Below are positions 7,608-17,206 of a stretch of DNA of 64,000 nucleotides, piece by piece (within the stretch, counting starts at the first letter, position 1; every line of letters starts with the position of its first letter). The position numbers were made by a program, and so were the translations under genes. The notes beneath the pieces were generated by a model. It saw nothing but the letters and a program-made list of their open reading frames with translations, did not search any database and was not told the DNA's origin. The stretch is from Conexibacter sp. SYSU D00693 (GTDB lineage: Bacteria; Actinomycetota; Thermoleophilia; Solirubrobacterales; Solirubrobacteraceae): assembly GCF_017084525.1 (NCBI RefSeq), contig NZ_CP070950.1, positions 2,294,001-2,358,000 on the forward strand, in the 5' to 3' direction.

Positions 7608-8479
7608 GCCGCGGCCTCCTCGCCGGCGTCGTCGCCCGGCTCGTGCAGCGTGCGGCCGGCGAGCTGGATGAAGACGTCGGCCAGCGTCGGCTCGCGCGTG
7701 TGCAGCGTGCGCACGCGCCTGGCGGCCAGCAGCTGCTGCAGCCTCGCGACCGCGACGTCGTCGTCGAGGCGCAGGCGCTGCTGGCTGCCGTCGTCGAGGA
7801 CGACGTCGGCCTCCGGCACGCCGCCGATGCCGAGCTTCAGCGCGCGCGGTGTGTCGAGCGCGACGACCTTGCCGTCCGCGAGGAAGGCGACGCGGTCGCA
7901 GAGGTCGTCGGCCTCGTGCATGTCGTGCGTGGTGAGGAAGATCGAGGACCCGCCCTGGGACAGCTCGCGGATGAGGTCGTGCAGGTCGCGGGCCGACTGC
8001 GGGTCCAGCCCTCGGGTGGGCTCGTCGAGGAACAGGACGCGCGGGTGGTTGAGCAGCGCGCGAGCCAGCAGGAGGCGCTGGCGCATGCCGGTCGAGAAGG
8101 TCTTGGCCTTGCGGTCGGCGGCGTGCGTGAGGCGCACGCGCTCGAGGACCTCGTCGCCCCGGGACCGCGGCAGGTCGTAGAGCTTGCAGAAGAGCGTGAG
8201 GTTCTCGCGCGCGGTCGCCCGGCCGTAGAGCGTGGGCGACTCGGCGACGAGGTTGATCTGGGCGCGCACGGCCTCGAGCTCGCCCGGGAGCTCGTGGCCC
8301 AGGACGCGGGCATGGCCCGAGGTCGGGCGGGCGCGCCCGGTGAGGATCCGGATGCAGGTCGACTTGCCGGCGCCGTTGTGGCCGAGGAGGCCGAAGACCT
8401 CACCGGGCGCGGCGGCGAAGGAGATGCCGTCCAGCGCGTGGACGTCGCCGTAGTGCTTGGCCAGCTCCTCGACCTCCAC
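7604..8479 (-). CDS. ABC transporter ATP-binding protein (NatA-like)
   Basis: A 291-aa cytoplasmic ATPase. Walker A GHNGAGKST (~36-44), Q-loop in the NLVAESPTLYG region, signature FSTGMRQRL (degenerate LSGGQ, usual in the CcmA/NatA group), Walker B VLFLDEPTRGLDP, and H-loop TTHDMHEAD. The C-terminal ~75 residues are the accessory domain seen in ABC-2 ATPases. The GTG start at 8479 is the most upstream start consistent with family length. It leads the operon ATPase-permease-LuxR and is separated from the chemosensory operon by 207 bp with no other gene. Confidence 0.92.
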   Translation of the reverse strand: MEVEELAKHYGDVHALDGISFAAAPGEVFGLLGHNGAGKSTCIRILTGRARPTSGHARVLGHELPGELEAVRAQINLVAESPTLYGRATARENLTLFCKLYDLPRSRGDEVLERVRLTHAADRKAKTFSTGMRQRLLLARALLNHPRVLFLDEPTRGLDPQSARDLHDLIRELSQGGSSIFLTTHDMHEADDLCDRVAFLADGKVVALDTPRALKLGIGGVPEADVVLDDGSQQRLRLDDDVAVARLQQLLAARRVRTLHTREPTLADVFIQLAGRTLHEPGDDAGEEAAA

Positions 8480-8598
8480 GGCGGGCTGCTCTGCGGCGCT
8501 GATGGCGGGTGCTCCTTCGCGGTCGTCGGTGGTGGGCGGCCGGGCCGAGGGCGGTGCTCGTCCTCCTTCCCGCGACCCCTGTCGCAGTACGCACGAAT

Positions 8599-8614
8599 CC
8601 CCTCCTTCGGGGGG
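8599..8614. terminator. Weak hairpin downstream of the chemosensory operon
   Basis: CCCTCC-TTC-GGGGGG forms a 6-bp stem with one G-T pair, in the 207-bp gap after the last chemosensory gene. It lacks a T-run in either direction. The rest of the gap shows no gene; it must carry the promoter for the ABC operon, which I cannot define. Confidence 0.3.
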
Positions 8615-8686
8615 TGCAGTGTGAACGGCGGCTCTGCCAGTGAGAGAAGCGCTGGATTCCGGTGCGCGAACCTGGCGCGCAGACGC

Positions 8687-9073
8687 TCACGCCAGGACGG
8701 CGGCGAGGCGCTCCGGGTCGAGCACCATGACCGCCCCGTGGATGGTCTGCGCGCTCGCCGTCACCAGCGGCTCGGCCTGGCCCGCGGGCGGCGGGCCGAG
8801 CGCGTCGTCGGGGACGCGGACCACCTCGGCGACGCGACCGACGAGGACCCCGAAGCGCCGGCCGGCGGCCTCGAGGACGACGACGTGCTCGCCGTCGGCG
8901 GCCAGGACGTCGAGGACCGGGAGGCCGAGGCGGTCGGGGCGCAGCACGCCGGCCACGCCGGGGCGCGGGCTGGGCAGGTCGACGAGGCCGACCGGCTCGA
9001 GGACCGCCCGGGTCGCCTCGGCCGGCAGCGCGAAGCGCTGCTCGCCCTGGTGGACCACGACCAGCGCCCTCAC
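8687..9073 (-). CDS. cheW: CheW-like coupling protein (second copy)
   Basis: A 128-aa CheW-fold protein, last gene of the chemosensory operon. It has the tandem beta layout: FALPAEATRAVLEPV, GVAGVLRPDRLGLPVLDVLA, then FGVLVGRVAEVVRVP. The GTG start at 9073 overlaps the TGA of cheR (GTGA). It should link the receptor to CheA or compete with the other CheW (13330-13785). The pair may adapt different receptors, or one may fine-tune signalling. Confidence 0.88.
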   Translation of the reverse strand: MRALVVVHQGEQRFALPAEATRAVLEPVGLVDLPSPRPGVAGVLRPDRLGLPVLDVLAADGEHVVVLEAAGRRFGVLVGRVAEVVRVPDDALGPPPAGQAEPLVTASAQTIHGAVMVLDPERLAAVLA

Positions 9074-10251
9074 CCGTCGTCCTCCAGCTTGGCCGCGAGC
9101 ATCCGCTCGAGCTCCTCGACGCGGTAGCCGCCCAGCGCGCCGGCGACGCCGCGGGGCTCGGTGCGCCGCAGCGCGGCCCGCGCGGCGCGGAAGGCCCTGG
9201 TCGCGCCGGCGTCGCCCGCCGCCTCGAGGGCCAGGCCGAGGTGGAGGTGGCCCAGCACGCCGTCCGGGTCGAGGTAGACCACCCGCCGGAACGCCCCGAC
9301 CGCCTCGTCGGTGCGCCCGGCGGCGAGCGCCTCCTGGCCTGCGGCATCCAGCGCCGCCGCGTCGGGCGCGGGCGGCAGTGCCGGTGGCCCCGGACCGCGG
9401 CGTCGAGGCGGGGCGGCCGAGGGCTGCCGGGGTACCGGCGGCCGCGGGCTCGGCGCGGGCGTCGAGGGCCGCGCCAGGTCGCGCCGGTAGACGAACCCAG
9501 GGCCCAGCGGCACCAGGCGGAAGCGCGTCGTCAGGTGCAGGAGCGACTCGGCCGCGCCGGCGACGAGCAGCGCCCCGGGCGCCAGCCAGTCGTGCAGCCG
9601 GTCGAGGAAGCCGCGGGTCGCGTCGGGGTCGAGGTAGATGAGGACGTTGCGGCAGAGGACGAGCCCCGCGCCCTGCGCCTCGAGCGGCGGCGGGTCGGTC
9701 GCGAGGTTGTGCTGGGCCAGGACGACGTGGTCGCGCAGCTGCGCCACCACGCGGGAGGCGCCGTCGCTCGCCGGCTCGAGGAACCTCGCGCGGCGCTCGG
9801 CGGACAGGCCGCGCAGCCGGCGCTCGGGGTACGTCGCGCCGCGGGCGCGTCGCAGGGCGGCCGACGAGACGTCGGTGCCGACCACGCGCCAGCCGCGGCG
9901 GCCCGACTCGGCCAGCAGCATGGCCAGGCTGTAGGGCTCGTGGCCGTCGGCGCACCCCGCGCTCCACACGACCACCGGGTCGTCGAGGCGTGGCAGCACC
10001 TCGTCGCGCAGGGCGTCGAAGACGGCGGGGTCGCGGAAGAAGCTCGTCTCCTGGAGCGTCGCGCCGTCGACCAGCGCCTGCAGCAGCTCGCGCTCCTGCG
10101 CCGCGCGCGCGACGAGCTCGGCCTCGGCCAGCCCGCGCCGCGCGCCCTCCTGGGCCAGCGCCTCGCGCAGGCGGTCGCGGCCGTGGGCGTCGAGCGCCAG
10201 GCCGCTGCGGTCGCGCAGCAGCGCCGCGGCGTCGTCGAGCGCCTCGGTCAC
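9070..10251 (-). CDS. cheR: CheR methyltransferase with C-terminal TPR-like extension
   Basis: A 393-aa protein. The first ~260 residues are CheR: helical N-domain, TSFFRDP, VWSAGCADGHEPYSLA, VGTDVSSAALRRAR, and CRNVLIYLD. It methylates glutamates on the MCP using SAM. After a Pro-rich linker (~275-310) comes a helical repeat region (EALAAGRTDEAVGAFRRVVY and following) resembling TPR units; such CheR-TPR fusions are typical of chemosensory systems not tied to flagella. The GTG start overlaps the cheB stop as GTGA. Confidence 0.92.
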   Translation of the reverse strand: MTEALDDAAALLRDRSGLALDAHGRDRLREALAQEGARRGLAEAELVARAAQERELLQALVDGATLQETSFFRDPAVFDALRDEVLPRLDDPVVVWSAGCADGHEPYSLAMLLAESGRRGWRVVGTDVSSAALRRARGATYPERRLRGLSAERRARFLEPASDGASRVVAQLRDHVVLAQHNLATDPPPLEAQGAGLVLCRNVLIYLDPDATRGFLDRLHDWLAPGALLVAGAAESLLHLTTRFRLVPLGPGFVYRRDLARPSTPAPSPRPPVPRQPSAAPPRRRGPGPPALPPAPDAAALDAAGQEALAAGRTDEAVGAFRRVVYLDPDGVLGHLHLGLALEAAGDAGATRAFRAARAALRRTEPRGVAGALGGYRVEELERMLAAKLEDDG

Positions 10252-11279
10252 CGGCCCCCGGCGGCGATCGCCGCGATCGACCGGCCGATCTGCTCGAGGC
10301 CCATCACGCGCTCGGCGGCGCCGAGGTCGCGGGCGGCGCGGGGCATGCCGTCCACGGTCGCCGACTCGCCGTCCTGCGCGAAGGTCCGCCCGCCCGCCTG
10401 CCTGATGGCCAGGAGCCCGCGCGCGCCGTCGTCGCCCATGCCCGTGAGCACGGCGCCGACCGCCGCCGGGCCGGCGTGCGCCGCCACCGAGCTGAGCAGC
10501 TCGTCCGCCGAGGGCCGCGACAGCAGCTCGGGCTCGGGGTCGAGCTCGAGGGTCCGCCCCGGCCCGAGCCGCAGGTGCGTGTCCGCGGGGGCGACGTAGA
10601 CGACCCCGGGGCGCGCCGCCTCGCGGTGGCCGGGCACCGTCACCGGCATGAGCGTCGTCTCCTGCAGCCAGCGGGCGAAGCTCTCGACGAACTCCGCGTG
10701 GATGTGCTGGACGACGAGCACCGGCGCCCCGACGCCCCGCAGCTCGGCCACGACGGTCCGCAGCGCCCCGGGACCGCCGGTCGACGCCGCGAGCGCGATG
10801 ACCGGCAGGTCGGTGACGCGCGCGGTCGGGACGGGGGCGGTCGCCCGGGGCCGACGCACCATCGGCACGCCGCTCAGCACGCGCACGCGGCGGCGCAGCG
10901 TCTCGGCCGCCGCACCGTCGCCGGCCGACGCCTTGGGCAGGACGTCGATGGCCCCGGCGTCGAGCGCGACCAGCGCCTCGCCGGACTCGCGCGACGGGGT
11001 GTGGACCGAGAGGACGAGGATGGGGGTCGGCCGCTCGGCCATGATCGTCCGGATCGCCTCGACGCCGCCGAGCTCGGACGTGATGCCGCCGGGCAGCTCG
11101 AGGTCCATCGTCACGAGCTGCGGCCTGTGGGTGCGCACCGCCTCGAGCGCGCCCGGGACGTCGGCGGCCTCGGCCACCACGGTGATCTGCCCGGTCGCCT
11201 GGAGCACGGCGACGATGTGCGCGCGCTGGACCGGAGAGTCCTCGACGACGACGACGCGCGTCGGCGGTGCGGTGCTCAT
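10248..11279 (-). CDS. cheB: CheB protein-glutamate methylesterase
   Basis: A 343-aa response regulator. N-terminal REC domain has the acidic pair VVEDS and the phosphoacceptor in TMDLELP (~57). The C-terminal esterase domain carries the triad: Ser in ALAASTGGP (~166), His in VVQHIH (~192), Asp in TGMGDDGARG (~285). It removes methyl groups added by CheR and amidates/deamidates receptor sites. It is phosphorylated by the CheA encoded immediately upstream, whose stop overlaps its ATG by 4 nt. Confidence 0.95.
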   Translation of the reverse strand: MSTAPPTRVVVVEDSPVQRAHIVAVLQATGQITVVAEAADVPGALEAVRTHRPQLVTMDLELPGGITSELGGVEAIRTIMAERPTPILVLSVHTPSRESGEALVALDAGAIDVLPKASAGDGAAAETLRRRVRVLSGVPMVRRPRATAPVPTARVTDLPVIALAASTGGPGALRTVVAELRGVGAPVLVVQHIHAEFVESFARWLQETTLMPVTVPGHREAARPGVVYVAPADTHLRLGPGRTLELDPEPELLSRPSADELLSSVAAHAGPAAVGAVLTGMGDDGARGLLAIRQAGGRTFAQDGESATVDGMPRAARDLGAAERVMGLEQIGRSIAAIAAGGR

Positions 11280-13333
11280 GCCGGGAGGTCCTCGGTCCCG
11301 AGCATCCGGCCCACCCAGCCGAGCAGGGTCGGCTCATCGAAGGCCTGCTTGACGATGTAGCCGTCGGCGCCCGCCTCGAGGCCGCGGCGCCGGTCGGCCT
11401 CGTCGTCGCGCGAGCTGACGATGAGGACGGGCATCCCGGCGAGGTCCGCCCGCCCCCGGATCATCTCGACGAGGCCGAAGCCGTCGAGGCGCGGCATCTC
11501 GACGTCGGTGAGCACGAGGTCGGGCCGCTCGCGGTCCAGCACGCGCAGGGCGGCCTCGCCGTCCTCGGCCAGCAGGACCGCGTAGCCGGCGCGCTCGAGG
11601 ATCGCGCGCTGGAGCTCGCGCACGGTGAGCGCGTCGTCGACGACCAGGACGGTCGCACCGGCCGCGGCCCGCGACGGTGCCGCGTCGGCGGGCGTGCTCG
11701 GTGCGGCGGGCGCGCGGAGGGCGCCGGCCCGGGCGGCCAGGGCCACGGGGTCGAGCACGAGCAGGACCGACCCGTCGGCGTCGATGCTGGCGCCGGCGAC
11801 CAGCTCGACGCGCCCGAGCGCCCGGCCGAGCTCCTGCACCGTCACGTCGCGCTGGCCGAGGAGCGCGTCGACGCGCAGCGCGAGCCGCCGGCCGCCGGTC
11901 GCGAGGACGACGGCCTGCGCGCTGGCGCCGCTGGGCGCCGCGCCCACCGCATCGTGCAGTTCGGCCACCGGGACGACGTCGCCGCCCACCCAGACGGCGC
12001 GCCCGCCCTCGAGGCCGACCAGCGCGTCGGCGGACGCCTCGACGACGGTGCTCACGGCGTGCGACGGGATGGCGTAGCGCTCGCCGCCGGTCGCGACGAG
12101 CAGGCAGCGCACGACGGCGAGCGTCACGGGGACGGTCAGCGTGAAGGTCGTCCCGCGACCCGGCTCGCCCGCGGCGCGGACCGTCCCGCGGACGCGCTGC
12201 AGCGCGGTGCGCACGGCGTCCAGGCCGACACCCCGGCCCGACAGGTCGGTCACCGCGGTCGCGGTCGACACGCCGGGCTCGAAGAGGCGCTCCACCACCG
12301 CGGCATCGGACAGGCCGGCCGCGCCGGGCAGCCGGGCCCGCAGCGCGTCGGGGTCCAGGCCGCGGCCGTCGTCGCGCACCTCGACGACGAGGTCCGCCCC
12401 GCGGCGGCGGGCGGCGATCCGCAGGGTCCCGGACGGCGCCTTGCCGGCGGCGACGCGCTCGCCGGGGGGCTCGATGCCGTGGTCGACGGCGTTGCGCACG
12501 AGGTGCAGCAGCGGCTCGCGCAGCGCGTCGAGGACCCCGCGGTCGAGCTCGACGCCCTCGCCGTCCAGTGCGTAGTCGACCTCCTTGCCGGTGGCCCGCG
12601 CGACGTCGCGCACCCCGCGGCGCAGCGGCTCGGCGATGCGCTCGAAGGTCACCATCCGCGCCTGGAGCGTCTGGCGCTGCAGGGCGCCGAGCGCCCGCTC
12701 GAGGTCGACGAGCGCGGCGTCGACCTCCGGGTCCGTGGCGTGCTCGCCGAGGGCGGCGGCGAGGCGCAGGCGGGCGGTGCGGCCCTCGCCGGCCAGGCGC
12801 ACGAGGCGGTCCAGGCGCGAGAGCGGGACGGCGATCGTCTCCTCGCCGCCGTGGTCCGGGGCGGCGGGCGGATCGGGCTCGGGGTCGTCGGGCCCCGGTG
12901 CCGCGAGCGGGGGCGCGGCGGGCGGTGGCGCGGCCGCCGGCGGCATCGCCGTGCCCTCCAGGACGGCGCGCACGCGTGCGGCGGCGGCGTCGGGCGCCGG
13001 CCCCGGGTCGGCGCCGGTCATGAGCCGCGGGATGGCCTCGCGCACGGCGTCGACCGTGTCGAGCACCGCGTCGACGACCGCCGTCGTCGGGTCGATCGTG
13101 CCGGAGCGCACCGCCTGCAGGAGGTCCTCGAGGGCGTGCGCGGTGCGCGCGATCGGATGCAGCTCGACGAGCGCGGCCGAGCCCTTGAGCGTGTGGGCGG
13201 CGCGGAACAGCGAGGCGACGAGCTCCGCGTCGTCCGGGCGGTCCTCGAGCTCGAGCGCGCCCTGCGACAGGCGCTCGAGCAGGACCGTCGCCTCCTGGTC
13301 GAAGAGCGCGCGGAGGTCGAGCTCGTCGGTCAC
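11276..13333 (-). CDS. cheA: Hybrid CheA histidine kinase with C-terminal receiver domain
   Basis: A 685-aa hybrid kinase. Hpt domain with phospho-His in RAAHTLKGSA (~47); short Pro/Ala-rich linker in place of a full P2 domain; dimerisation; HATPase with N-box HLVRNAVDHGIEPP and G-box GRGVGLDAV; CheW-like regulatory domain; then a REC domain from ~560 with acceptor Asp in VLTDVEMP (~611). The lack of P2 and the presence of an attached REC are typical of systems where output or adaptation passes through the fused receiver. No separate cheY is in the window. The GTG start overlaps the cheW stop. Confidence 0.94.
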   Translation of the reverse strand: MTDELDLRALFDQEATVLLERLSQGALELEDRPDDAELVASLFRAAHTLKGSAALVELHPIARTAHALEDLLQAVRSGTIDPTTAVVDAVLDTVDAVREAIPRLMTGADPGPAPDAAAARVRAVLEGTAMPPAAAPPPAAPPLAAPGPDDPEPDPPAAPDHGGEETIAVPLSRLDRLVRLAGEGRTARLRLAAALGEHATDPEVDAALVDLERALGALQRQTLQARMVTFERIAEPLRRGVRDVARATGKEVDYALDGEGVELDRGVLDALREPLLHLVRNAVDHGIEPPGERVAAGKAPSGTLRIAARRRGADLVVEVRDDGRGLDPDALRARLPGAAGLSDAAVVERLFEPGVSTATAVTDLSGRGVGLDAVRTALQRVRGTVRAAGEPGRGTTFTLTVPVTLAVVRCLLVATGGERYAIPSHAVSTVVEASADALVGLEGGRAVWVGGDVVPVAELHDAVGAAPSGASAQAVVLATGGRRLALRVDALLGQRDVTVQELGRALGRVELVAGASIDADGSVLLVLDPVALAARAGALRAPAAPSTPADAAPSRAAAGATVLVVDDALTVRELQRAILERAGYAVLLAEDGEAALRVLDRERPDLVLTDVEMPRLDGFGLVEMIRGRADLAGMPVLIVSSRDDEADRRRGLEAGADGYIVKQAFDEPTLLGWVGRMLGTEDLPA

Positions 13334-13785
13334 GCCGCAGCCTCGAGGGCCAGCGCGTCGACGTCGAGCAGCGTGGCGACGAGGCCGTCGCCCACCGCGT
13401 GGCGGTGCGTCCCGACGGCGAGCGCCGAAGCCCCGACCTCCGGGCCGAGGACGACGTGCCGCGGCTGCGCCCGCGCGGCGAGCGCGACCCGTCCCGGCGC
13501 CGCCTCGACCACGACGGCGAACGGCGCGCCGCCGACCGGCGCGACCCCCGCGGCGATGCCCGTGTCGAGCACCGGCACCACCTCGCCGCGGACGTTGAGC
13601 ACCCCGAGCACGGCCGGCGGCGCGTCGGGCACGCGCGTGACGTCCGGCGCCTCGACCACGACCCGCACGTCCTCGAGGCGCAGGGCGTGGTGGTCGTCGC
13701 CAACCTCGAGCACGAGCGCGGCCGGACCGGCCGGGGCGACCGGCGCGCGGGTCGCGAGCGGCTCGAAGGGCTCGAGGATCGGCAC
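13330..13785 (-). CDS. cheW: CheW-like coupling protein (first copy)
   Basis: A 151-aa CheW-fold protein directly after the receptor gene (6-nt spacing). Recognised by GDDHHALRLEDVRVVVEAP, AVLGVLNVRGEVVPVLDTG, and the C-terminal VGDGLVATLLDVDAL. It links receptor and kinase. It diverges strongly from the other CheW in the operon, so the two are unlikely to be simple duplicates. Confidence 0.88.
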   Translation of the reverse strand: MPILEPFEPLATRAPVAPAGPAALVLEVGDDHHALRLEDVRVVVEAPDVTRVPDAPPAVLGVLNVRGEVVPVLDTGIAAGVAPVGGAPFAVVVEAAPGRVALAARAQPRHVVLGPEVGASALAVGTHRHAVGDGLVATLLDVDALALEAAA

Positions 13786-13791
13786 GCCGCG

Positions 13792-15732
13792 CTACGCCTC
13801 GTCGGCGTGCACGCCCGCCCGGCCCGGAGCGCCGTTGGCGCCCGGCGGCCCAGCCGGTCCGAGCGGTGCCGGGACGATCGGCGTGTGCTTGTCGGACCGC
13901 GCCTGCGCGCGCGTGCGGAACGTCGCCGCGGCACGGTCGAGGTCCGCCGCGAGGCGCGCGATCTGCGTCGACGAGCCCGCGATCTGCTGGGCTGCGGCGG
14001 CGGCCTGGCGGCTCGTGGCCGTCACCGACGACATGGCCTGGACGACCTGCTCGGTGGCCAGCCGCTGCTCGTCGGTCGTGTAGCGCACCTGGCTCACGGC
14101 GTCGGCGACCTGCTCCATGAGCTCCAGGCCGTCGCGCATCCGCTTCGAGCCGCTGTCCATCGCCATGACCGTCGCGTTCGTGGCGTCCTGCGTCGCGCCC
14201 ACGATGTCGGCGATCTTCTGCGCCTCGGCCTTCGAGCGCTCGGCGAGGCGGCGGACCTCGTCGGCGACGACGGAGAACCCGGCACCGGCCTCGCCCGCGC
14301 GCGCCGCCTCGATCGCGGCGTTGAGGGCGAGGAGGTTCGTGCGGTCGGCGATCTCGTTGATGAGCCCGAGGATCTGCCCGATCTCGGCCGTGCGCTGGGC
14401 CAGCGCGAGCGTCCGCTCCGACGAGGCCTGGATGTCGGTGTCGGCCGCGTGCAGCGCCGACCGCGTGTCCGTCGCGCGCTGCTCGACGCCCGAGACGCTG
14501 TCGGCGATCGACTGCGTGGTCGTCGAGAGCTCCTGCATGGTCGACGAGGTCTCCGTCGCCGACGACGACTGCTGCGTCGTGGTCGTCGCGAGCTCCTGGG
14601 CGCTCGAGGAGAGCTGCGCGGCGGAGCTCGCGAGGTCGTGGCCGGCGGCGCGCAGCTGGCCCGCCAGCCGCTCGAGGCTCTCGACCATCGCGTTGAACGA
14701 CTCGCCGAGCTGGCGCAGCTCGCTCGCGCCGCCGGGCTCGACGTGGGCGGTGAGGTCGCCCGACGCGACGCGCCGGGCCATCTCGGCCAGCGCCGAGACC
14801 GGGCGGACGGTGTGACGCGCGAAGAGGACGGCGAAGGCGCCGACGAGCAGCGACCCGAGCAGGCCGACGAGGATCGCCAGGTTGCGCTGGTCGTCGATGG
14901 CGGCGAAGGCCTCGGAGGTGTCCTGGCGCACGTCGGCCGACCATCCGACGCGCCTCGCGGGCGCGTAGCCGCCGACCGCCTCGTTGCCCGTCGAGGCCCG
15001 GAAGCGCAGGGTGCCGGTCTGCCCGGCGAGCGCCCGGCCCGGAGCGCCGGTCGTCGACCGGTCGGCGAGCGGGTCGCGGGCCGCCATCTCGACGGGGCTG
15101 CGGGGCTGGCCGAGCCCGGTGCGCCACAGCAGCCGCCCGCCGGGGACGCGGATGACGGCCTCGCCCGTCTCCCCCAGCCGGAAGCTCGAGACGAGTCCGG
15201 CGAACACGGTCTCGTCGAGGTCGCCGAGGAGGACGCGCCGGATGCGTCCGGAGCGGTCGCGCACGGGCTGGGCGAGGACGGTGCGCAGCGTCCCCTGCGC
15301 GCGCCGGGTCAGCGAGTGGGTCTCGGCGCCACGGGCGGCGGCGGCGAAGAACGGGTCGGCCGGGCCGCCGAGGGGCTCGCGGGTCGTGCCCCCGACGTAC
15401 CGGCCCCGGAGGTCGACGAGCTGCAGCGCCTCGAAGTCGACGCGCACGTCGACCGGGATGCGGTCCTCGCGGACCTCGCCCCGGCCCAGGAGGTCGGCGA
15501 TCGCGCGCAGGTCGTTGCGCCGCTCGCCGAAGCGCACGTCGATGCGCTGGGACAGCGTGACCGCCGCGTTGCGCAGGCCCGCGCGCGCCGCCTCGTCGAG
15601 GCTGTCGCTCGCGTTGCGCACCAGCAGGACCGAGAGGACGGCGGCCAGCGGCAGGAAGCTGAGCACCATGCCCAGCACGAGACGGACCGCGAAGCGGTCC
15701 AGCAGCCGTCGGTGCGCGGGCGCAGGCGCCAC
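13792..15732 (-). CDS. Methyl-accepting chemotaxis protein with Cache-like sensor and collagen-like tail
   Basis: A 646-aa receptor. TM1 at ~14-40, an extracellular sensor of ~240 residues that looks like a double Cache domain, TM2 at ~285-308, HAMP, then a long coiled-coil signalling domain with the conserved tip [20 protein letters not shown] and [13 protein letters not shown]. The last ~35 residues contain a short collagen-like run ([13 protein letters not shown]) instead of the CheR/CheB tethering pentapeptide. As the only receptor beside these che genes it defines the input; the ligand cannot be told from sequence. First gene of the operon. Confidence 0.94.
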   Translation of the reverse strand: MAPAPAHRRLLDRFAVRLVLGMVLSFLPLAAVLSVLLVRNASDSLDEAARAGLRNAAVTLSQRIDVRFGERRNDLRAIADLLGRGEVREDRIPVDVRVDFEALQLVDLRGRYVGGTTREPLGGPADPFFAAAARGAETHSLTRRAQGTLRTVLAQPVRDRSGRIRRVLLGDLDETVFAGLVSSFRLGETGEAVIRVPGGRLLWRTGLGQPRSPVEMAARDPLADRSTTGAPGRALAGQTGTLRFRASTGNEAVGGYAPARRVGWSADVRQDTSEAFAAIDDQRNLAILVGLLGSLLVGAFAVLFARHTVRPVSALAEMARRVASGDLTAHVEPGGASELRQLGESFNAMVESLERLAGQLRAAGHDLASSAAQLSSSAQELATTTTQQSSSATETSSTMQELSTTTQSIADSVSGVEQRATDTRSALHAADTDIQASSERTLALAQRTAEIGQILGLINEIADRTNLLALNAAIEAARAGEAGAGFSVVADEVRRLAERSKAEAQKIADIVGATQDATNATVMAMDSGSKRMRDGLELMEQVADAVSQVRYTTDEQRLATEQVVQAMSSVTATSRQAAAAAQQIAGSSTQIARLAADLDRAAATFRTRAQARSDKHTPIVPAPLGPAGPPGANGAPGRAGVHADEA

Positions 15733-15788
15733 GGAGGCCGAGCCTACCCACCGTGCGAGAGGCCCAGCACCGGGCCCCGGGCGTCGCC

Positions 15789-16175
15789 CTAGGCGGCGAC
15801 GGCCCAGGCGGTGGTGCGCTGCGCGTCGCGGAACGCGCTCGGCCCGGCGCCGTGGTGGCGGCGGAAGGCCTTGGCGAACTGCGCAGGCTGGCGGTACCCG
15901 ACGCGGTGGGCGATCGCGCGGACGGTCATCGGGGTGTCGCGCAGGAGGTCGGCGGCGCGCTCCATGCGGCGACCCGTGAGCTCGTCGCGGAACGTCGTGC
16001 CGTGGTCCTCCATGACCCGCTGCACCTGCCGCCGGCTCGCGAAGACCTCACGGCCGACCTCCTCGACGCTCAGCTCGCTCTCGTCGAGGCGGTCGTCCAG
16101 GACGCTGCAGACCTGGGCGAAGAGCTCGCGCCGGCGCTGGACGGTGGAGGTGCGGTGCTGCTCGAAGGTCGCCAT
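15789..16175 (-). CDS. AraC-family regulator, DNA-binding domain only
   Basis: A 128-aa protein: ~35 residues of helical N-terminus, then a full AraC double HTH ([20 protein letters not shown], then [27 protein letters not shown] and the GPSAFR end). No ligand-binding domain is present, so it may act alone or respond through the short N-terminus. It faces away from manA across a 74-bp gap containing a perfect inverted repeat (16227-16243) that could be its operator. Confidence 0.9.
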   Translation of the reverse strand: MATFEQHRTSTVQRRRELFAQVCSVLDDRLDESELSVEEVGREVFASRRQVQRVMEDHGTTFRDELTGRRMERAADLLRDTPMTVRAIAHRVGYRQPAQFAKAFRRHHGAGPSAFRDAQRTTAWAVAA

Positions 16176-16226
16176 GCCTGTTCTACGGCGCCCGGACGCC
16201 GGCGGATCACAGCATGTTGAACAGCA

Positions 16227-16243
16227 GCGCACATCCTGTGCGC
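16227..16243. repeat. Perfect inverted repeat GCGCACA-TCC-TGTGCGC
   Basis: Seven-bp perfect arms with a 3-nt spacer between the 3' end of manA and the start of the AraC-family gene. It could fold as a short hairpin (terminator for manA) or act as an operator for the AraC gene. No T-run follows, so the operator reading is slightly preferred. Confidence 0.5.
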
Positions 16244-16249
16244 GTCGGG

Positions 16250-17197
16250 TCACGGGCCGAGGAGGATGCGCAGCACCGTCGCTCGCTCGCCGGCGGGCGC
16301 CACGTCGGGGTCCTCGGCGTCGGCGGGCACGAGGACGAACGTCCCGGGAAGGTGCTCGTCTGCGCCCGTGCGCACGGGCGCGTCGAGCCCGCAGACCACG
16401 GCGCACTCCCCCGCCGGCGCGGCCCTGCGCGGGCCGTCGAGCACCAGGCGGTCGACCTCGAACAGCGCGTGGTGCACGAGCGCCTCGCCGTCGGGCCGGA
16501 CCGGGGACGGCTCGGCGTCGTCGAAGTCGATGGAGGCCAGGGACTCGTCGACGTGCAGCTCGCGCGGGGCGCCGTCGAGGCCGGGCCGGTCGAAGTCGAA
16601 GACGCGGTAGGTCGTGTCGGAGTTCTGCTGGACCTCGGCGATGACGTTGCCGGCGCCGATCGCGTGGACCCGGCCGGAGGGCAGGAGCATCGCCATGCCG
16701 GGCGCGGTCCCGACGCGGTGCAGCAGCGCCGAGACGTCGTCGCCGTCGCGCAGCGCCTGCTCGAAGGCCTCGCGGGTGACGCCCTCGCGCAGGCCGACGA
16801 GGAGGTGCGCGTCGCCCTCGGTGGCCAGCACGACCCACATCTCGGTCTTCGGCTCGCCTCCGAGGCGGCAGGCGACGTCGGCGGGCGGGTGGACCTGCAC
16901 CGACAGCGTCTCGACGCAGTCCAGGAGCTTGACCAGGAGGGGGAAGCGCTCCCCCGCGTCCCGGGCGCGGGTGCCGAACAGGCGCTCGCGGTCCGGCCCG
17001 CGCCACAGCTCGCCGAGCGTCGTCCCGGTCAACGGCCCGGTGGCGACGACGGACTGGGCCTCCGGACGGTCCACGAGCTCCCAGCTCTCGCCGATCGTCG
17101 CCCCGTCGGGCAGCGCTTTGCCGAAGAGCTCCTGCAGGCGGCGACCGCCCCAGACGCGCTCCATGAACAGCGGCTCGAAGGTCAGCGGGGCCGTCAC
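16250..17197 (-). CDS. manA: Mannose-6-phosphate isomerase, class I
   Basis: A 315-aa type I phosphomannose isomerase (fructose-6-P to mannose-6-P), a zinc enzyme of the cupin fold. Zinc ligands are visible in SVQVHPP (Gln and His) and KTEMWVVL (Glu), with the later His/Arg region in LLPSGRVHAIG and NSDTTYRVFDFDR. It supplies mannose precursors for glycan or polysaccharide synthesis. Length is normal for the short bacterial form. Confidence 0.93.
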   Translation of the reverse strand: MTAPLTFEPLFMERVWGGRRLQELFGKALPDGATIGESWELVDRPEAQSVVATGPLTGTTLGELWRGPDRERLFGTRARDAGERFPLLVKLLDCVETLSVQVHPPADVACRLGGEPKTEMWVVLATEGDAHLLVGLREGVTREAFEQALRDGDDVSALLHRVGTAPGMAMLLPSGRVHAIGAGNVIAEVQQNSDTTYRVFDFDRPGLDGAPRELHVDESLASIDFDDAEPSPVRPDGEALVHHALFEVDRLVLDGPRRAAPAGECAVVCGLDAPVRTGADEHLPGTFVLVPADAEDPDVAPAGERATVLRILLGP

Positions 17198-17206
17198 GGG
17201 CGGGCC

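Noticed and set aside
8599-8614. Riboswitch upstream of the ABC operon
   Set aside because: Only a short GC hairpin is present; no known riboswitch core could be recognised.
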